From Isochrysis galbana (lineage: Eukaryota; Haptophyta; Isochrysidales; Isochrysidaceae): 64,000 bases of DNA. Of this stretch, positions 18,871-30,200 are shown piece by piece. A program made the position numbers and the translations under genes. Position 1 is the first letter of the stretch. Each line of letters opens with the position of its first letter. A model generated the notes under the pieces. The model worked only from the letters and a program-made list of their open reading frames with translations, did no database searches and was not told the origin of the DNA. The DNA is taken from the NCBI GenBank assembly GCA_018136815.1, contig CM030931.1, forward strand, positions 4,532,148-4,596,147, read 5' to 3'.

Positions 18871-18916
18871 CGCGTCTAAGTATAAACTTAGTTGACTGCT
18901 ACTGCTATTACTATTA

Positions 18917-19729
18917 CGACTACTCACTCCAATTATCCCGTTGCTATTGCCCTCACCTCTCGCTCACTCCACCCCGTCGTTCCTTGTTCTTCGGTTTCCG
19001 GTTGTATTTGGCCTTTGCTTGTTGCTTTGAGGGAGGACTCGCACCTACTAGAGGCGCTAGAGGCCCCAAGAACCAAGACTGAAGCTTAAGGCTTGAAGAT
19101 TTCAAAACTCGAAACTCGGAGCCTTCGAGATGCTGACAACTTACACATTATGGAAAACGGCAGGATCCTTTGTTTTGGCGCAAAACGTACATGTGCGAAT
19201 GCTGCGCACTGCCATGTGGAAATGGGTATGGCGCCATCATAACTATTTGCCCCTCCGTTTGTACGACGCAGGTGATACACATGATAGGATCTACGTCGAC
19301 TTGCGGAAAGAAAGGAGTTTTTAACCTTCGGTGCGGACCCTCGCGCCGCCAGTGCCTTTGTCATGCACGAGTCTGATTGGGGCAATGTGTGCTGACTCAC
19401 ATCCTACTCAACCCACAAAGAGCAGGCAAAAGTTGTTGCAGCGATGAATGCACGACACCTTGCGATAGCGGCACTGAGATCCAAACACAATGATAAGAGA
19501 ATAGGCCCGACCTCAGCGCAAACACACAACAATAGCACATTGCGCAGAGGCCGCACTCAGCTAAATCATGCGCAGAAAGATCTCGCCTCGGAAGAGAACA
19601 GCGTTACCAAAGTTCTTGCCACCGAGATGTGTTCGAACACGGCACCGAGCGACCGAGACGGGGGAGGGTTACCAAACAAATCCCGTGCTGATCAACACGG
19701 ATACTGACTCATACAGTGAAGCGGGCAAC
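18917..19729. other. Intergenic, no gene seen
   Basis: No motif-bearing frame on either strand. The right part is presumably the 3' UTR of the ferredoxin gene. Confidence 0.4.
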
Positions 19730-20110
19730 TTAGAAGAGCTCCTCCTCCTTGTGGGTCTCGATGGTGCAGTCCGAGGTGGGGTAGGTCACGCAGGTGAGGC
19801 AGAAGCCCTGGCTCATCTGGTCGTCGTCAAGGAAGGAGCCGTCCGACTGATCAATGGTACCTGCGGTGACCTTGCCCGCGCAGGTCGAGCAGGCGCCCGC
19901 GCGGCACGAGTAAGGCAGGTCGATGCCGTCCTCCTCGGCCTTGTCGAGCACGTAGGTGTCATCCGGGCAATCGATGTTGAAGGTGCCCGACGGGTCGATG
20001 AGGGTGACGGCGTACATCTGGGCGGCCGAGGAGCGGGCGACAGCGGAGGCACCGATCTTGGAGGCGAGCGGCGCGTTGAAGGCGAGGCCAGCGACGATGT
20101 AGGAGAGCAT
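19730..20110 (-). CDS. petF: Plant-type [2Fe-2S] ferredoxin, plastid-targeted
   Basis: Ferredoxin accepts electrons from photosystem I and passes them to FNR, nitrite reductase, thioredoxin reductase and others in the plastid stroma. The 126-residue product has the canonical cluster ligands: Cys69, Cys74 and Cys77 in [14 protein letters not shown] and Cys107 in FCLTCVTYP, with spacing C-x4-C-x2-C-x29-C. The acidic C terminus (HKEEELF) is also typical. The mature part begins near residue 32 (MYAVTLID). Before it, [10 protein letters not shown] is a short signal peptide and the next residue is Phe11, matching the conserved Phe at the start of transit peptides for red-derived complex plastids. 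Single exon; the start is the Met that gives this bipartite leader. Upstream 20160-20300 is G-rich. Confidence 0.95.
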   Translation of the reverse strand: MLSYIVAGLAFNAPLASKIGASAVARSSAAQMYAVTLIDPSGTFNIDCPDDTYVLDKAEEDGIDLPYSCRAGACSTCAGKVTAGTIDQSDGSFLDDDQMSQGFCLTCVTYPTSDCTIETHKEEELF

Positions 20111-20737
20111 GGGTACTGACTGAGAGAGAGAAGAGAGCGAGGTGACGCGAGGAGTGGGGCGAGAGAGTGCGACCTCGGGGGGGGGAGGGGCGGGGGGGGG
20201 AGGGGGGCGGGGCGGGGGGGGGGGCTGCGGGGGGCCGCGGGGGAGGGTCGAACGAGATCGCGTCGGCGGCGTCGCGAGATGCGCGAAAGCAAGGGACGGG
20301 TCAGAGAAACCTCCGGTCAAAACATCGGACCTTCTCCTCGGCTTCCCCCCCCGGCGCGGATCCGCTCGGAGGCCGGAAGGGGCGGGAAACGTGGGCGTCG
20401 TTGGCGCCTGAAGGCGCGAGCACCTGTGCTTCGTCTCTCTTCTCAAGGAGGACTGCTCTCCGCGAACCCGTCGCGCAACATCTATTCTCTATTCTGACGA
20501 TTCTCTTCTCTCCTCGGCACCTTCTTCTTCTTCGAGCTTGCAAGTCCTCGGCTTCGAGACCCACGGCTCTCGACGAGTGAATCTCCGGCCTCGTTCACAT
20601 TCGAACACTCTACCGAGGGGGGCCCTTAGAAACATCGCAATTTTTAATATGATATCTATTCCCATGAGTATGAATGAACTACACCAATTACAGTATAGAT
20701 GCACCATAAACTTACTGCCGGAGCACCGAAACAGGTG
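20111..20737. promoter_or_regulatory. Upstream region of ferredoxin, G-rich then mixed
   Basis: 20165-20250 is a strong G-run tract (C-run on the coding strand), 50-140 bases upstream of the ferredoxin start, and probably lies in its 5' UTR or promoter. The frames crossing it are low complexity. No second gene is seen to 20737. Confidence 0.35.
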
Positions 20738-20892
20738 TAGGGCGGTCAAACAGTGTTTTTATTAGGGGTGAACAATGACCATCTCAGAATTGAGGAAATT
20801 TGAGGATTTTTCGGTAGAAAGTAGAAAGTTCCCAACACCAATAATACACCCAACTAGCAACTAGCACAACTAGCACATATCTTGGCAAACGC
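20738..20892 (+). repeat. Tc1/mariner-type terminus (GGGCGGTCAAACA family)
   Basis: TAGGGCGGTCAAACAG at 20738 is followed by ATGACCATCTCAGAATTGAGG and CCCAACTAGCA, the same series as at 53377-53490. A second TAGGGCGGTCAAACAG starts at 20893 in the same orientation. The motif is the end of the TIR element at 52814-54461, so this is one end of a related element with another copy directly behind it. Confidence 0.55.
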
Positions 20893-21534
20893 TAGGGCGG
20901 TCAAACAGGGCTTTTTAAGTACTAATATTGGGGGGGGTCGACATTTTTGACCGTGAGCGGAAAGCCCCGGCGAAAGCGCCTCGGAGGGTCTCCCCGCCTT
21001 TTCAGAATCCTCGTCCGAAAAGACGGTGCGAAGTCCCGTCGGACCCCCCCCCCTTGCACACGCTCTGGCGGCTCACACGAGCCGAACTAGACGTCGCTCC
21101 CACTGAGAGATGTGTTTCTTTAGTCTAAAAGGTGCCTACACACCTCTTCAATTAGGGGTCCGACGCCCCATATTGCCTATAAAGCAAATTTCAAACCCTG
21201 GTGCCCCAGCGATGACGTCCGCGCATGCACATACGCACATACGCACCACACACAGCTCGCACACGGCTCATTCGGCTGTCACAGGATGCTCCTTGACTGT
21301 CCCGACCCTCGCCCCGCAGGATTCGCCCGGGCTCGCGATTGACGAGGAGCTGGAGCACCAGGACGCCATGGCGCTCGATGCTGCTCGCTGGTCGACAAAA
21401 GTTTGCTGGCCGTTGGCGGGACAGGTGCGCTGCCAATCGCGCCCGCTCTGGCGCAGGTCGACCAGGCCCATACCTACAATTCCTTTGCCGCCCCAAACGT
21501 CAGGTTCCCGACTCGTATTTCGACGCTGTGAGGC
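20893..21534. other. Repeat-derived and unassigned sequence
   Basis: Begins with a GGGCGGTCAAACAG terminus and includes TTTTTGACCGTGAGCGGAAAG near 20946, loosely like other interspersed repeats here. No gene recognised. Confidence 0.3.
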
Positions 21535-21591
21535 AGGGAGAACACCTGCCGCCAATGCTCAACCAGAGCATCGGCGGCAGGTGTTCTCTCT
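21535..21591. repeat. Long near-perfect hairpin, 25 bp stem
   Basis: Bases 21535-21560 pair with 21566-21591 (AGGGAGAACACCTGCCGCCA and following against its complement) with one A-C mismatch, one G-T pair and a 5-base loop AACCA. Nothing else of this quality is close by. It could be a recent inverted duplication, a small-RNA precursor or a remnant of a palindromic element. Confidence 0.7.
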
Positions 21592-23579
21592 ATGTTTTCG
21601 TCGGCTCCTCGGATTTTCACGTGCATCATAGGGCTGGTAGCAATCTAGAAATGTAATTTAAGCTAGCCTGCAGCGTGATCTGCGACGGCGCGACGCGCGC
21701 GGCCGAACAGTACTGTAGAATTGATAGCTTTTTGTTTGACGTCTAAAGGGAGAATTTTTCTCCGCACGGAGGGCTCGAAAATTGGGCAGAAGGGCGAATT
21801 TCGAGCTCTAGACCGCCCGTTCTTTTGGCTACTAGTAGATTCAATATGTAATCTAGCCAAGCACCGGCCTGAAAGCTTCAGGCTTCAGGCGTGATGGTTG
21901 CGATCGATTTCTGTGGGCAATCGTGTCGTGAATCACGATTGGACACCGGCTGCTTTGCGCTCATCTCGAGCCAACTTTTGGAAATTTTTGTACACACGGA
22001 TGACCTCCAAGGCCATTCACGTTCGGAGACACACAAGTCGTGCCCGCCAAGCACGGGCCAGTCAATAGTCAATAGTTTGCCCGTTTTTATAGCACAACAT
22101 CCCAACATGGAGCACAAAAAGTAGTTTTGTTTTCGCATTGACGTGTTCCCTCCGTTCCCATCTGAGGCAGTGGTAACCTCGGATCCGTCAACCCCACTAG
22201 CTAATTGGACACAACTTTTCCGTCCCGGAATCCCGCCATGCCTGACGAGCCAGGTGTCCGAGTGCTACCGGGGGGAGGGGGCACTGCCCCCTCCCCTCGA
22301 TATTTGTCCTCCCCCCAGTGCACGCACCGACCCCGCGCACCCCAGCACGTCCTCTCCTCGAGTCCACGCTGGGGGAAAACCCCTTTCGGGTAAAAGCAAC
22401 GCAGGGGGGGGGGGGGTACTCGTGAATAGGAGCCCAGAAGCGCTAATCTCTCCTCGCCGAAGCGAGTGGCCGCGGCGAGCCGCGGCCCTTCACTCCTGGT
22501 TCCTGGTTCTGGTGCTCCCGTCTTCTCTTACCCAAACGGGGCGAGAAGACATGTTAACGCTTAACGCCGGAGGGAGAGCTGCCACTCCCCCCTCCCCTCC
22601 CTCTTCCCTCTTCCTCCTCTCTTCCCTGCGGCTCTGGCCCGTCTTCAGGGGTATACACGACTTCCTTGTCGCACCGTCGCACCAGCACGGCGAACTTCCG
22701 CGTCTGATGTATCGGCAGCATTCGACGGACGCCTACTTGCCCGAGACGGGCAGGGGTTCTCTTATCATCAAGTCTATCCCGTCCACACCTCCTCGTCTGG
22801 CCGAGGTGACCCCGGTTGGAAATTTTTTTTATTTGGAGTGGGAGTCGCACTGCCCCTGCTTCTCTTCTTTGTATTGTGGAAGTAAAGTAAAGGTGTGGCG
22901 CTTTTCCAAAAAAGACAAGATGCGGCTCACCCCGGAAGCGGAAGCAAAGTTAGCCGCGTGCAAATAAACATGAACACTCCACGTCTGAAGGCGGAAAAGG
23001 CGGAGGATGAAATAAGCTGTAAAGGATAAAGGCGGAAGAGGCGGTGGGGGTAGGCGTGTCGCCTCGTGATCCTGCACTTTTGTACTTTAACGAGGGGGTC
23101 GCACTTATACCGTCCACATGGGGGTAGTTGCCAAAAAAACAACCAAACCTGAGGTTGCACCCTCTGAACGAGGGGGGAAGGGTGGTTGGAGGGGAAAGCG
23201 GGGCATGGGCGATGGGCGATGGGCGATGTCGGTTTTCTGTTTTCTCCCAGAGTAGGGTAGTTGTATCATAGCAGCGCTAGCCGACCTTTTCAAGATTTTG
23301 TGTGTGCTTGTAATATGTAGGTATGTAAATATATATGTGAACATGTGTAACATATGAACATATGCACTAACTACTCTAAGTTCTTTTTGAACCGTCGGCG
23401 CATGCGCACATGCGCATGCTACATCGCTCACAAACTATAACAATCGTTTTTCAATATTCTATACTCTAACTCAGTGCAAAGCATCTGACCTACTTCAACA
23501 TTACTTGATCAAGTCGCCTTCCCCGGCGCGTAAGCATGTGCGGCCAATCGGCCCCGAGAGAGGGGTGGTGGAGTGCAAA
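21592..23579. other. Intergenic, no believable gene; one retroposon end
   Basis: The plus frame 22143-22967 (274 codons) is Pro/Ser-rich with no conserved motif, and I do not call it. Around 23115-23150 the inverted sequence CAACCTCAGGTTTGGTTG plus T's matches 45348-45370, so it is probably the 3' tail of a shared retroposon. 23200-23225 has a GATGGGC triplication. Confidence 0.4.
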
Positions 23580-24543
23580 TTACGAATACGTTGTTTCAAG
23601 TGCGTGGCATATACGATGAAAGGGGTGCGAGGTGGAAATGAGAGGCGGTATTGGAGCACAGTGTGCTCGTGCGGAGGGTTCATCTACTCGGAGGCCTCCA
23701 CGGAGTCGTAGCATGCGGCGCAGAACCGCGTCGCTCGTTGCGGGAACGGCGATGAATGTGGACTTCAAAGAGGTAGCAAAGAGCACCTGCAAGGCGATAT
23801 GCAATACTACTCAAGTTTTCTACTACTAGTATTTGCACACGTCCCCAAAGAGGGCGTGCGCGCAAGTGAACCCAGCACAGACGAAAAATAGTGCGGCGCC
23901 CTACCTCATGTGAGAGGACCAAGGCTCGCCTTAATCCGCGATCTATCACGATGTCATCGTGTCGCATAGGGAAGCGGGCATGCGGGAACCGGGTGATGAG
24001 TGGCACATTGGGGTCGGTCATGTGGACCTGCTCGTCCAGACACCACACACAGGCCTGATCCGCCTCTGAGGCATCACCAGGGACTGGCCAGAATTCTGGA
24101 CGATCGGAGGGCCATGCGTATGTCAGGCGGCCGAGCGGCCAGATTGAGGCGGCTGCGCCCCATGCACCAGCGGCTTCGACAGACGAGGTCCCAATGTGCC
24201 CCATTGACGGCCGCGCACCAACGGCAGGAGGTAGGGAATCCTCCAGACGGCGAAAAAAATTAAGAGCATCCGGCTCGCCATATGTTTTTGGCTCCAGAAG
24301 ATCGGGGTGAGGCGTGCATTTGGCGGCGGCCGTGAGCCCCTCGCCACGGTAGAGCATCCGGCCAGTGTCTCTCACTGCTGAGACAAAGGCCGGGTCGCAT
24401 TGGCTCAGGATGATCGCTGCAGCCTCTTCGAGGGCGAGCGGACGGCAGGCAGATTGGAGCTCAGGCAGATCTGGAGTGCTCGACTGCAGCAGCGGCAGCG
24501 CGTGCATCAGCCGCAGCACCGACGCCCGGTCGAGGCAACCCAT
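23580..24543 (-). CDS. Unrecognised two-exon gene
   Basis: Exon 24543-23905 ends with a GTAGGG donor after LVLSHE; the next exon, 23786-23580, begins after TTGCAG and continues VLFATSLKSTFIAVPATSDAV in phase 0. The 118-bp intron matches its neighbours in size and the product is 281 residues. It contains LEEAAAIILSQCDPAFVSAV, then DTGRMLYRGE, a Pro-rich middle and MRHDDIVIDRGLRRALVLSHE. I recognise no family with confidence. The LYRG motif early and FATS after it weakly recall ADP-ribosyltransferase-like folds, but this is only a guess. The start is uncertain: the frame is open 19 codons upstream to about 24600 without another Met, so an earlier exon is possible. Confidence 0.6.
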
Positions 24544-24705
24544 CGGGTCGAGTGGACCGACCCATCCTAAGGCACCGATATATCCGCTTCCGGTGAGTAC
24601 ATCTTGCCTTCTTGGTTTTCAGTTGGAGGCCGTCTGTCCGTCCATCCATTATCCATCCCCGAGTCCCGAGTCCCTCCTACCGTGGGGGTCGTACCACAAG
24701 CTATT

Positions 24706-25020
24706 TTGATAAGTGGGGTCAATGGGGGCCTCGCGCCCCCCTCACTCCATGGCGGACATCCCCCGGGGTGGACCCGTACAACCTACCTCAGCCCCTGCCC
24801 TCTGGCCTTTGGCCTTTGGCAGCTTGGCAGCAGCTGGCAGCTAGGCAATCATCATTCTGGCCCGGACCCCTAGTGGGCGCGGGCCGCGATTCGCACTCCC
24901 ACGCCCGAGCTGGGCCGCTGGGCCTGCCCTCGAGCTGACTTCCCCCCCATCCCTGGTCGCCACGCATACAGCATACAGGGGCCTCTGGGCGGCTCCCATA
25001 TGGCCAGCAGCGAGGCTAGC
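24706..25020 (+). mobile_element. GC-rich retroposon (type 3, copy 1)
   Basis: Clearly similar to 39700-39990 on the other strand. Shared blocks in order are GTCAATGGGGGCCTCGCGCC, CCGGGGTGG.CCCGTACA, CAGCCCCTGCCCTCTGGC, CCCCTAGTGGGCGCGGG and CCATCCCTGGTCGCCA. Its start, like the second copy, has an AT-rich segment that can fold, followed by GGGGTC and C-runs, so it belongs to the same broad hairpin-headed group as 46463-47231. Sequence to about 25240 may be its 3' part, ending with an inverted CCGCA/AATATTCTTA tail. Confidence 0.6.
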
Positions 25021-25667
25021 GTGCTAGCGTGGGAGAGGCAAAGGGGGCCAGGGGCTGAGCCCCAGCCTCCACTGCTCCACTGCCCCCTGACCGTGACCCC
25101 TGAGCCAGACTTGCCCGTGCTGGCCCTCTAGGCCTCTAGGAGCCCCCAAAGGACCTTAGAGAGCAAGCCATGGCGCGCCGCATGGCGACGCGCTGCAGGA
25201 AGAGCACTGGGGGAAAAAAACCTTATACATATAATATTCTTACCGCACTTGCGGCGCATGGGGGTCGTACCGTCGTACCACATACCACATACGTACAAGT
25301 TGGAGGGCAATGGCTTGGGCAGATTCTACTGGTGCACGACAAGCTGGAGGCACGGGGGCGCCATTCCCATTCCCGAGGCTCGGCCCGACAAACCCCATAT
25401 CCCCCATATCCCATATCTCAAGCCCCTAACGAAGCAGAGCACAAAGGTGCCGCGGTGGGTTTGCGTGGTGTGCACCGGCTAGAACTTATAGACATAGTGG
25501 TGGTAGTGGGATGAGGGAGGAGGATGTTATAGTGCCCTGTGTGGTCAGTGGCCCCCTTTGGTATCATTTTCATTTAGCATGCAATGAAGTAACAGGATGC
25601 GCGCCGCGCCGCGTTCTCCTTCTCAAGCCACAAGGGGCCGCGTTGCAGCCTCCATATGATAAAGATG
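25021..25667. other. Repeat-rich stretch without genes
   Basis: 25225-25250 holds an inverted retroposon tail (AATATTCTTACCGCACTTGC), also seen at 46478-46500. The rest, to the LINE-like tail at 25668, has no recognisable coding sequence. Confidence 0.35.
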
Positions 25668-25775
25668 AGTGGCCGCAAGGCAGGCTGCGGGAGCGAGCAG
25701 CAAGGGAACGGACGTGGCTACGTCTTAAGCACCCCATGACCGCGCGCGAGGCGAGAATATCAAGGAATTTTCAAC
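25668..25775 (+). mobile_element. LINE-type 3' tail fragment
   Basis: Contains GCCGCAAGGCAGG, GGACGTGGCTACG and GCGCGAGGCGAGAATATCAA in the order seen at the 3' end of the LINE at 6693-7657. It is probably the end of a badly decayed or non-autonomous copy. Confidence 0.5.
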
Positions 25776-26800
25776 TCTGAACTCGAGACAGGCTCACACT
25801 TACGACCAATAGCCAGCCGAACGACTTTGACGACGACGACTTCTTGGTCGTGCCGAGTCGAAGCCATATGTACAGAGTATGGAGAGATGCATCATGCACA
25901 CTGGACATACCTAAACGTTATTCGTGGACCTCGATGAGGCGCAACATGCCTCACACGACGTGAATGCACGCAGCCACGATCTCCGTTGAGAATGAAGGTG
26001 GAATCACGCAGCACTTGCGGGTGGAACGAGTCTGTCCACCACGCGCAGTCAGCATGCCCGGCAGCCGGCAAGGTCGTGTCCTAGGATCTCCCACGATAGC
26101 ACGTTGGCCTGGCGTTGGGAACGAGTAGATGCCAAGGGAAGCCGGAATAGTGAAAGGTGCTGCCCTTTATGGGCGAACGGCTCGGGCTCGGAACATCATC
26201 TGTGATCCTTGATGAAGGCACGAGAATACTGCGGGGCAAGCGTGTGTCTCTCCGCATGCTAGACTGCGTCGGCGACCATCGACGAAGGCGGCGTCTTACT
26301 CCAAGGGCGAGGACCTACGAATAACTGCAGGAACAGGGACAACGTGCCTACAAAGTCACAGTTTGCATTGGACAAGAAAATCACGGAGAGGCAGAGCGAA
26401 TGTAAAGATGCGTGAAGCGAAGATTTGTGAGACGAGGAGGCAAGCGCTGAATGACCGAGGTCATTCAATATACGTTCTGACGGCCTGGGTCGGAAAGCAA
26501 CCGAAGATGAGCGTTCGTGGCGTTTAAGGGGAGGAGTACGGATCAGCAGCAAAAATAAAACATGTACATTGCTTCTCGAGCCCATCGGCTGCAACCCATC
26601 CTGCCTGTGCTCTTGGGCACAATGCTGATACAGCAATGTAACTACGGGAGACTACCTAGAGGGAAGCAGCCGATCAGAGGTCCTCATACGAAATTCGGCG
26701 AGCGCTCTCGACAGCCCGCAATGCGTAAGTGTCTTGTCCATCTCTTGATTGCTGCTCTTTCCCCAGTACGCATGTTGTGTGCAGGCCTGCAGGCCCGCCC
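25776..26800. other. Intergenic, downstream of the lipase gene
   Basis: No gene recognised. The minus frame 26259-26636 has a start and stop but no features. Confidence 0.35.
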
Positions 26801-29525
26801 TTAAGAGTACGTCGAGTACCTCCGCGTAGCTGCCGGGGACTTGGACCTCGTGGCGCTTGGCGCCCATAACGCACGGCAGAGCGTCGGCACAATGTGCCTC
26901 AACGCTGGCGCAGTTGCACTTGGTAGCGATCGCGCAGGCAGCGGCGGTGGAGAGGAGTACCCTTTGGACGCCCGAAGCCAAGATGGCCGTGACGCTTCGT
27001 CGGCGTTTTCTTCGATCCGCTCGCGCCACAATGCAGCCTCATTCGAGCGGCGCGAAGCCGCTGTCGAGATTTCGGACAGCCCATGGGCCCAGCTGGAGGC
27101 CTTGGGGAGCCGCGACGTTGGTCGCAAGCCCAATCTGTGGGGCTGCAGATCGCGTAGCAGCGTCGGGTTCGACGACGTGGTAGACTCGTCCGACTGGGTG
27201 ACAGGTGACGGTTGGGGACATGATGTGTCGCTTCCCAGACGCTGGACTGGGGCATTAAGGGCTAAGCTAGGATAGCTAAGCAAGCTTGGCGGTGGAGCCT
27301 CAGTTCGATCAAGCGACGTGAGATCGGTACATGATCGGGACGGTTCGGAGAAACCACATCGCGGGGAAAGCGCAACGCGCTCGTCCATTTCGAGCTGCAG
27401 CGCTTTACGATGCTCCTCGAGGGCAAGCTCGACGTCAAGGAGCAGCCGGATCCCCTGCAGCGACTCCCACGTCTTCAGGCGCCCTTCGTTGATGAACCGG
27501 CGCATGCCCTTAGGCGAAGGATTTGTGATAACTCTGTACATGCAGTCGCGGATATCGAGGCGAGGGACAATCGTGAGGCAGCCATGGTATCGCTGCTGGA
27601 AAACGCCCGCAGCATCCTCGCCGAAGAAGGTGGGCAGCATGTTGAGCGCGGCAAGTGCGCGGCACCGGTGTTGCACCTCGCGGAACATGAATCGCTGTAG
27701 TCCAGCGAGCGAGGCAACCACGCCCGAACGGTTGCCCGCGTTGCTCAGGATGGCTTGCGCGGGCGTCTCGAGGAAGGGTGCGATGTGCGGGTTTACCTGA
27801 GCCGAGGCGAGGCATTAGGGTGACATTCGTGCATGAGAGGCGGCGCGGCACACGCGTGGGGCGGCTAAGCAGCAGTGAGGCATGGCACAATGCGTATTTC
27901 ATTGGTGGGCTCACCTGGGACACGATGAATTGCGAGACGTGGAAGAGCTGCGAAAGCCGATGGAGGGGTAGGTCGGCCCGTAGGGAACCATCGACGTACT
28001 TAGTGCCAGGTGGGTCCATCGGCACGATGCGCCCTGAGGCATCCTTCGCCATCAGCGTGGCCGCGCGCATGATTCCCGGTAGCGAGCATGAGGCAGCCAC
28101 TGCGGAATAGATGAGCACGTTTGGCGTTGTGATGTGGTTCAGTAGCACCGATGCGCCCCCCTGCCCACCGCGTGTTGACGAGGCGATGGAGATGTTGACG
28201 TGCCGACCGGTGCGGAGATAGCCCTCCTCGAATGTCATGTCGCCAAAGTAGGCGCGCGCACACGCCTCGAAGTCAGTCGACTTCACGAGGAAGCCATGCT
28301 GGATGAAACTAGCCACCTGCTCATGCAACGGCGGAAACCAGCGCTCCGGCAGGCAAGTAGAGATGGTGTCGACGCACACGTCGCGCAGCAGCTCCTCGTC
28401 CGTTCGTTGCGCGAGGAATCCAGCGACGATGGATCCGCCTGAGGTACCCGAGATTACGCGCGGCAGCATGCGCTGCTCGAGCAGTGCGCGCACCACTCCC
28501 ATGTGGTACATCGCGAGCGAGCCGCCACCAGATAGGCAGAGCGCAGTGTGGCCGAGCGCCAGCTGCGACGAGTTGAAGAACTGGAGCTTGCGCCCGAGGT
28601 TGATCTCCTCCTCAGGCGCGTCGGCGATACGCTTGAGCGCCGCCAGCATCGACTTGGACTGGCGGTCACTTACATGCCGCGCGCCCGCCATCGCGACAGC
28701 GGGCTCGGCCTGCGCGGGACGTTTCATGAGCGGCTGGAGCGCAAACATCAGTCCGGCCGCATTGTTGTGCCTCCGTAGCTGCTCCTCCTGTTTACGCACG
28801 GCCTCCCAGCCGTGGTCGTCCTTGCGCCAGGCTGCAGCGCCCGACAGCTCATCGCGCTTCTCAGCGATTTTACGCCACTCTTCGTAAGTAGTGCCTGTCT
28901 CGCAGCACGCATGCCACGCCAGCTGCTGATCGAGCTCCTCAATCTGCTGCCGCCGCGTGTGCTGTGAGAGGTTGGCGTAGACGCTCGCCACTGAGCGTGC
29001 AATTGCTGCGACGCCATACATGCTGAGTGCGAGGCCTAGGAGTAGCCCCTGGATTGCGCCGGCAAGCAGCCGCATCGCGATGACGATGATGCCAAGCACA
29101 AGCCATACTATGTATGACCACGCAGAGTAGCAGGCGATGGTGGCGCCGACAGCGAGCCACTTCCACAACGCCACGCCGAGTGTGGTCTGGCCGTACCAAA
29201 GCACGGAGTGCAGAGAGTCCGCATCGGCTTGTGTACGGCGGATCTCCTCGGCCAGCCAGACAGCGAGCGCCTGGCTGCAGGCCGCACCTGTCCCATCATC
29301 TCGCGCGGCGCAGAGCGCAAGCGTTTCAACGGCGTGTGCGGCCGGCTGATGCTGTGTTAGCGAGAGCAGCTGCTGCGGCACCGCATTAGTGAGGGGCGAG
29401 TGAGGAGGGAAGACGTGCTGCCGGTGGGTTGCATTTTCTGCCTCCGCTGAAGGCGAGGAGGGCCGGAGCGCTGCGAGACAAACCATCAGCAGCACAAAAG
29501 CGCCGCTCGCGGACGAATAGCCCAT
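26801..29525 (-). CDS. Patatin-type triacylglycerol lipase, SDP1/TGL family
   Basis: Hydrolyses triacylglycerol on oil bodies. Two exons, 29525-27915 and 27796-26801, join in phase 0 across a 118-bp intron (GTGAGC donor, CTCAG acceptor), giving 868 residues. Residues 210-240 (TYEEWRKIAEKRDELSGAAA) match the DUF3336 helix block that precedes the catalytic domain in this family. The patatin core has the Gly-rich oxyanion loop LCLSGGGSLAMYHMG (about 330-343), the nucleophile elbow SGTSGG with Ser362, and the second catalytic residue in VDGS (Asp512). The splice restores VSQVNPHIAPF, a family signature. The N terminus has a signal-like hydrophobic stretch (residues 8-20) and two or three membrane-like segments (about 122-180), giving membrane anchoring. 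The C-terminal 200 residues are Ser/Pro-rich and unordered. The family assignment is firm; the substrate is inferred. Confidence 0.9.
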
Positions 29526-29529
29526 CGGC

Positions 29530-30200
29530 CTGATCTCCCCCCTCCGCGCCCCTCTCCCTCCCTCCCGCCCTCCCGCCCTCGCTCTCTTACCCCCCTCCCG
29601 CCCCTCTTTCCCCCCCGCCTCTCTCTACCCTCCCCCTTTCACTCGTTTACTTAATCTCACTCTCTCCTCGCTCTCTCGTCCTCCCTTCCTCCCTTCTTCC
29701 TTCCTTCCCTCCTTCCCTCCCCCCCTTCTCTTCCCCCCTCTCGCTCTCCTTCTCTCCCACGCCCCTCTCTCCCCTCCCTCTATCACTCGCTCTCTTCCTC
29801 CCTCCCTCTCCCTCCCTCTCTGTCACTCTGACTCACTCTCACACTGCGGCACTCGTCCTCACTTGACTCTCAATGCGTGGGAAGGGGAGGAGAAAAGCAG
29901 AGATCTCGTGGGGAGAGTAGAAAGGAGAAAGGGAGGGAAGGAGGGAGGTGGAAGGCGAGGGAGATGATGAAGCGGAGTGCGGAGACGCGGGGCGAGGAGG
30001 GGGCGAGGGGGCGGGGATGCGGCAGCGCGAGCTCGAGTTGGGGAGGGGGAAGGCCGGGAAGAAAGGGGAATGGAAGACGAGGGAGGGAGGGAGGTAGGAA
30101 GGTGAGAAAATCCTGTGGACAGAGAGAAAAGACGACGAGTGAGAAAGTAGAGAGGGGAGGGGGAGGAGTAGTGAGATCCTTAAAATGTGGCACACGCACC
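29530..30200. promoter_or_regulatory. Mirror-like Py then Pu tract upstream of the lipase
   Basis: 29530-29860 is nearly all C/T on the plus strand; from about 29876 to 30180 it switches to nearly all A/G. The two halves are rich in CTCCCTCC and GGAGGGAG units and could fold back on each other or form triplex DNA. The lipase start codon lies at the left edge. Confidence 0.5.

Larger units (their letters stand above)
15091..18899 (-). mobile_element. L1-like LINE copy with internal deletion and 17-bp target duplication
   Basis: TACTGCTATTACTATTA is found at 15074-15090 and 18900-18916. The element is on the minus strand: 5' hairpin CTAAGTTTATACTTAG at 18876-18891, ORF1 (17125-18870), a truncated ORF2 (15414 to about 17123), a 320-bp 3' UTR, and the end GAATATTAAGAAG plus T's. 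A few extra bases separate hairpin and duplication, common in target-primed insertion. The endonuclease and nearly all of the reverse transcriptase are missing, joined out at about 17123-17125, so this copy cannot move without help. It is complementary to the 8014-11850 copy, which kept the RT but lost ORF1's body. Confidence 0.88.

Noticed and set aside
18511-18895. Plus-strand frames opposite LINE ORF1
   Set aside because: Shadows of the LINE 5' end on the other strand; the same shadows appear at every copy.
22143-22967. 274-codon plus-strand frame
   Set aside because: Pro/Ser-rich, crosses a G-run, no motif and no start context.
23280-23420. Short direct and inverted repeats around ATATGTGAACATGTG, considered as CRISPR-like
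   Set aside because: No regular spacing or conserved repeat length; simple AT-rich sequence in a eukaryotic genome.
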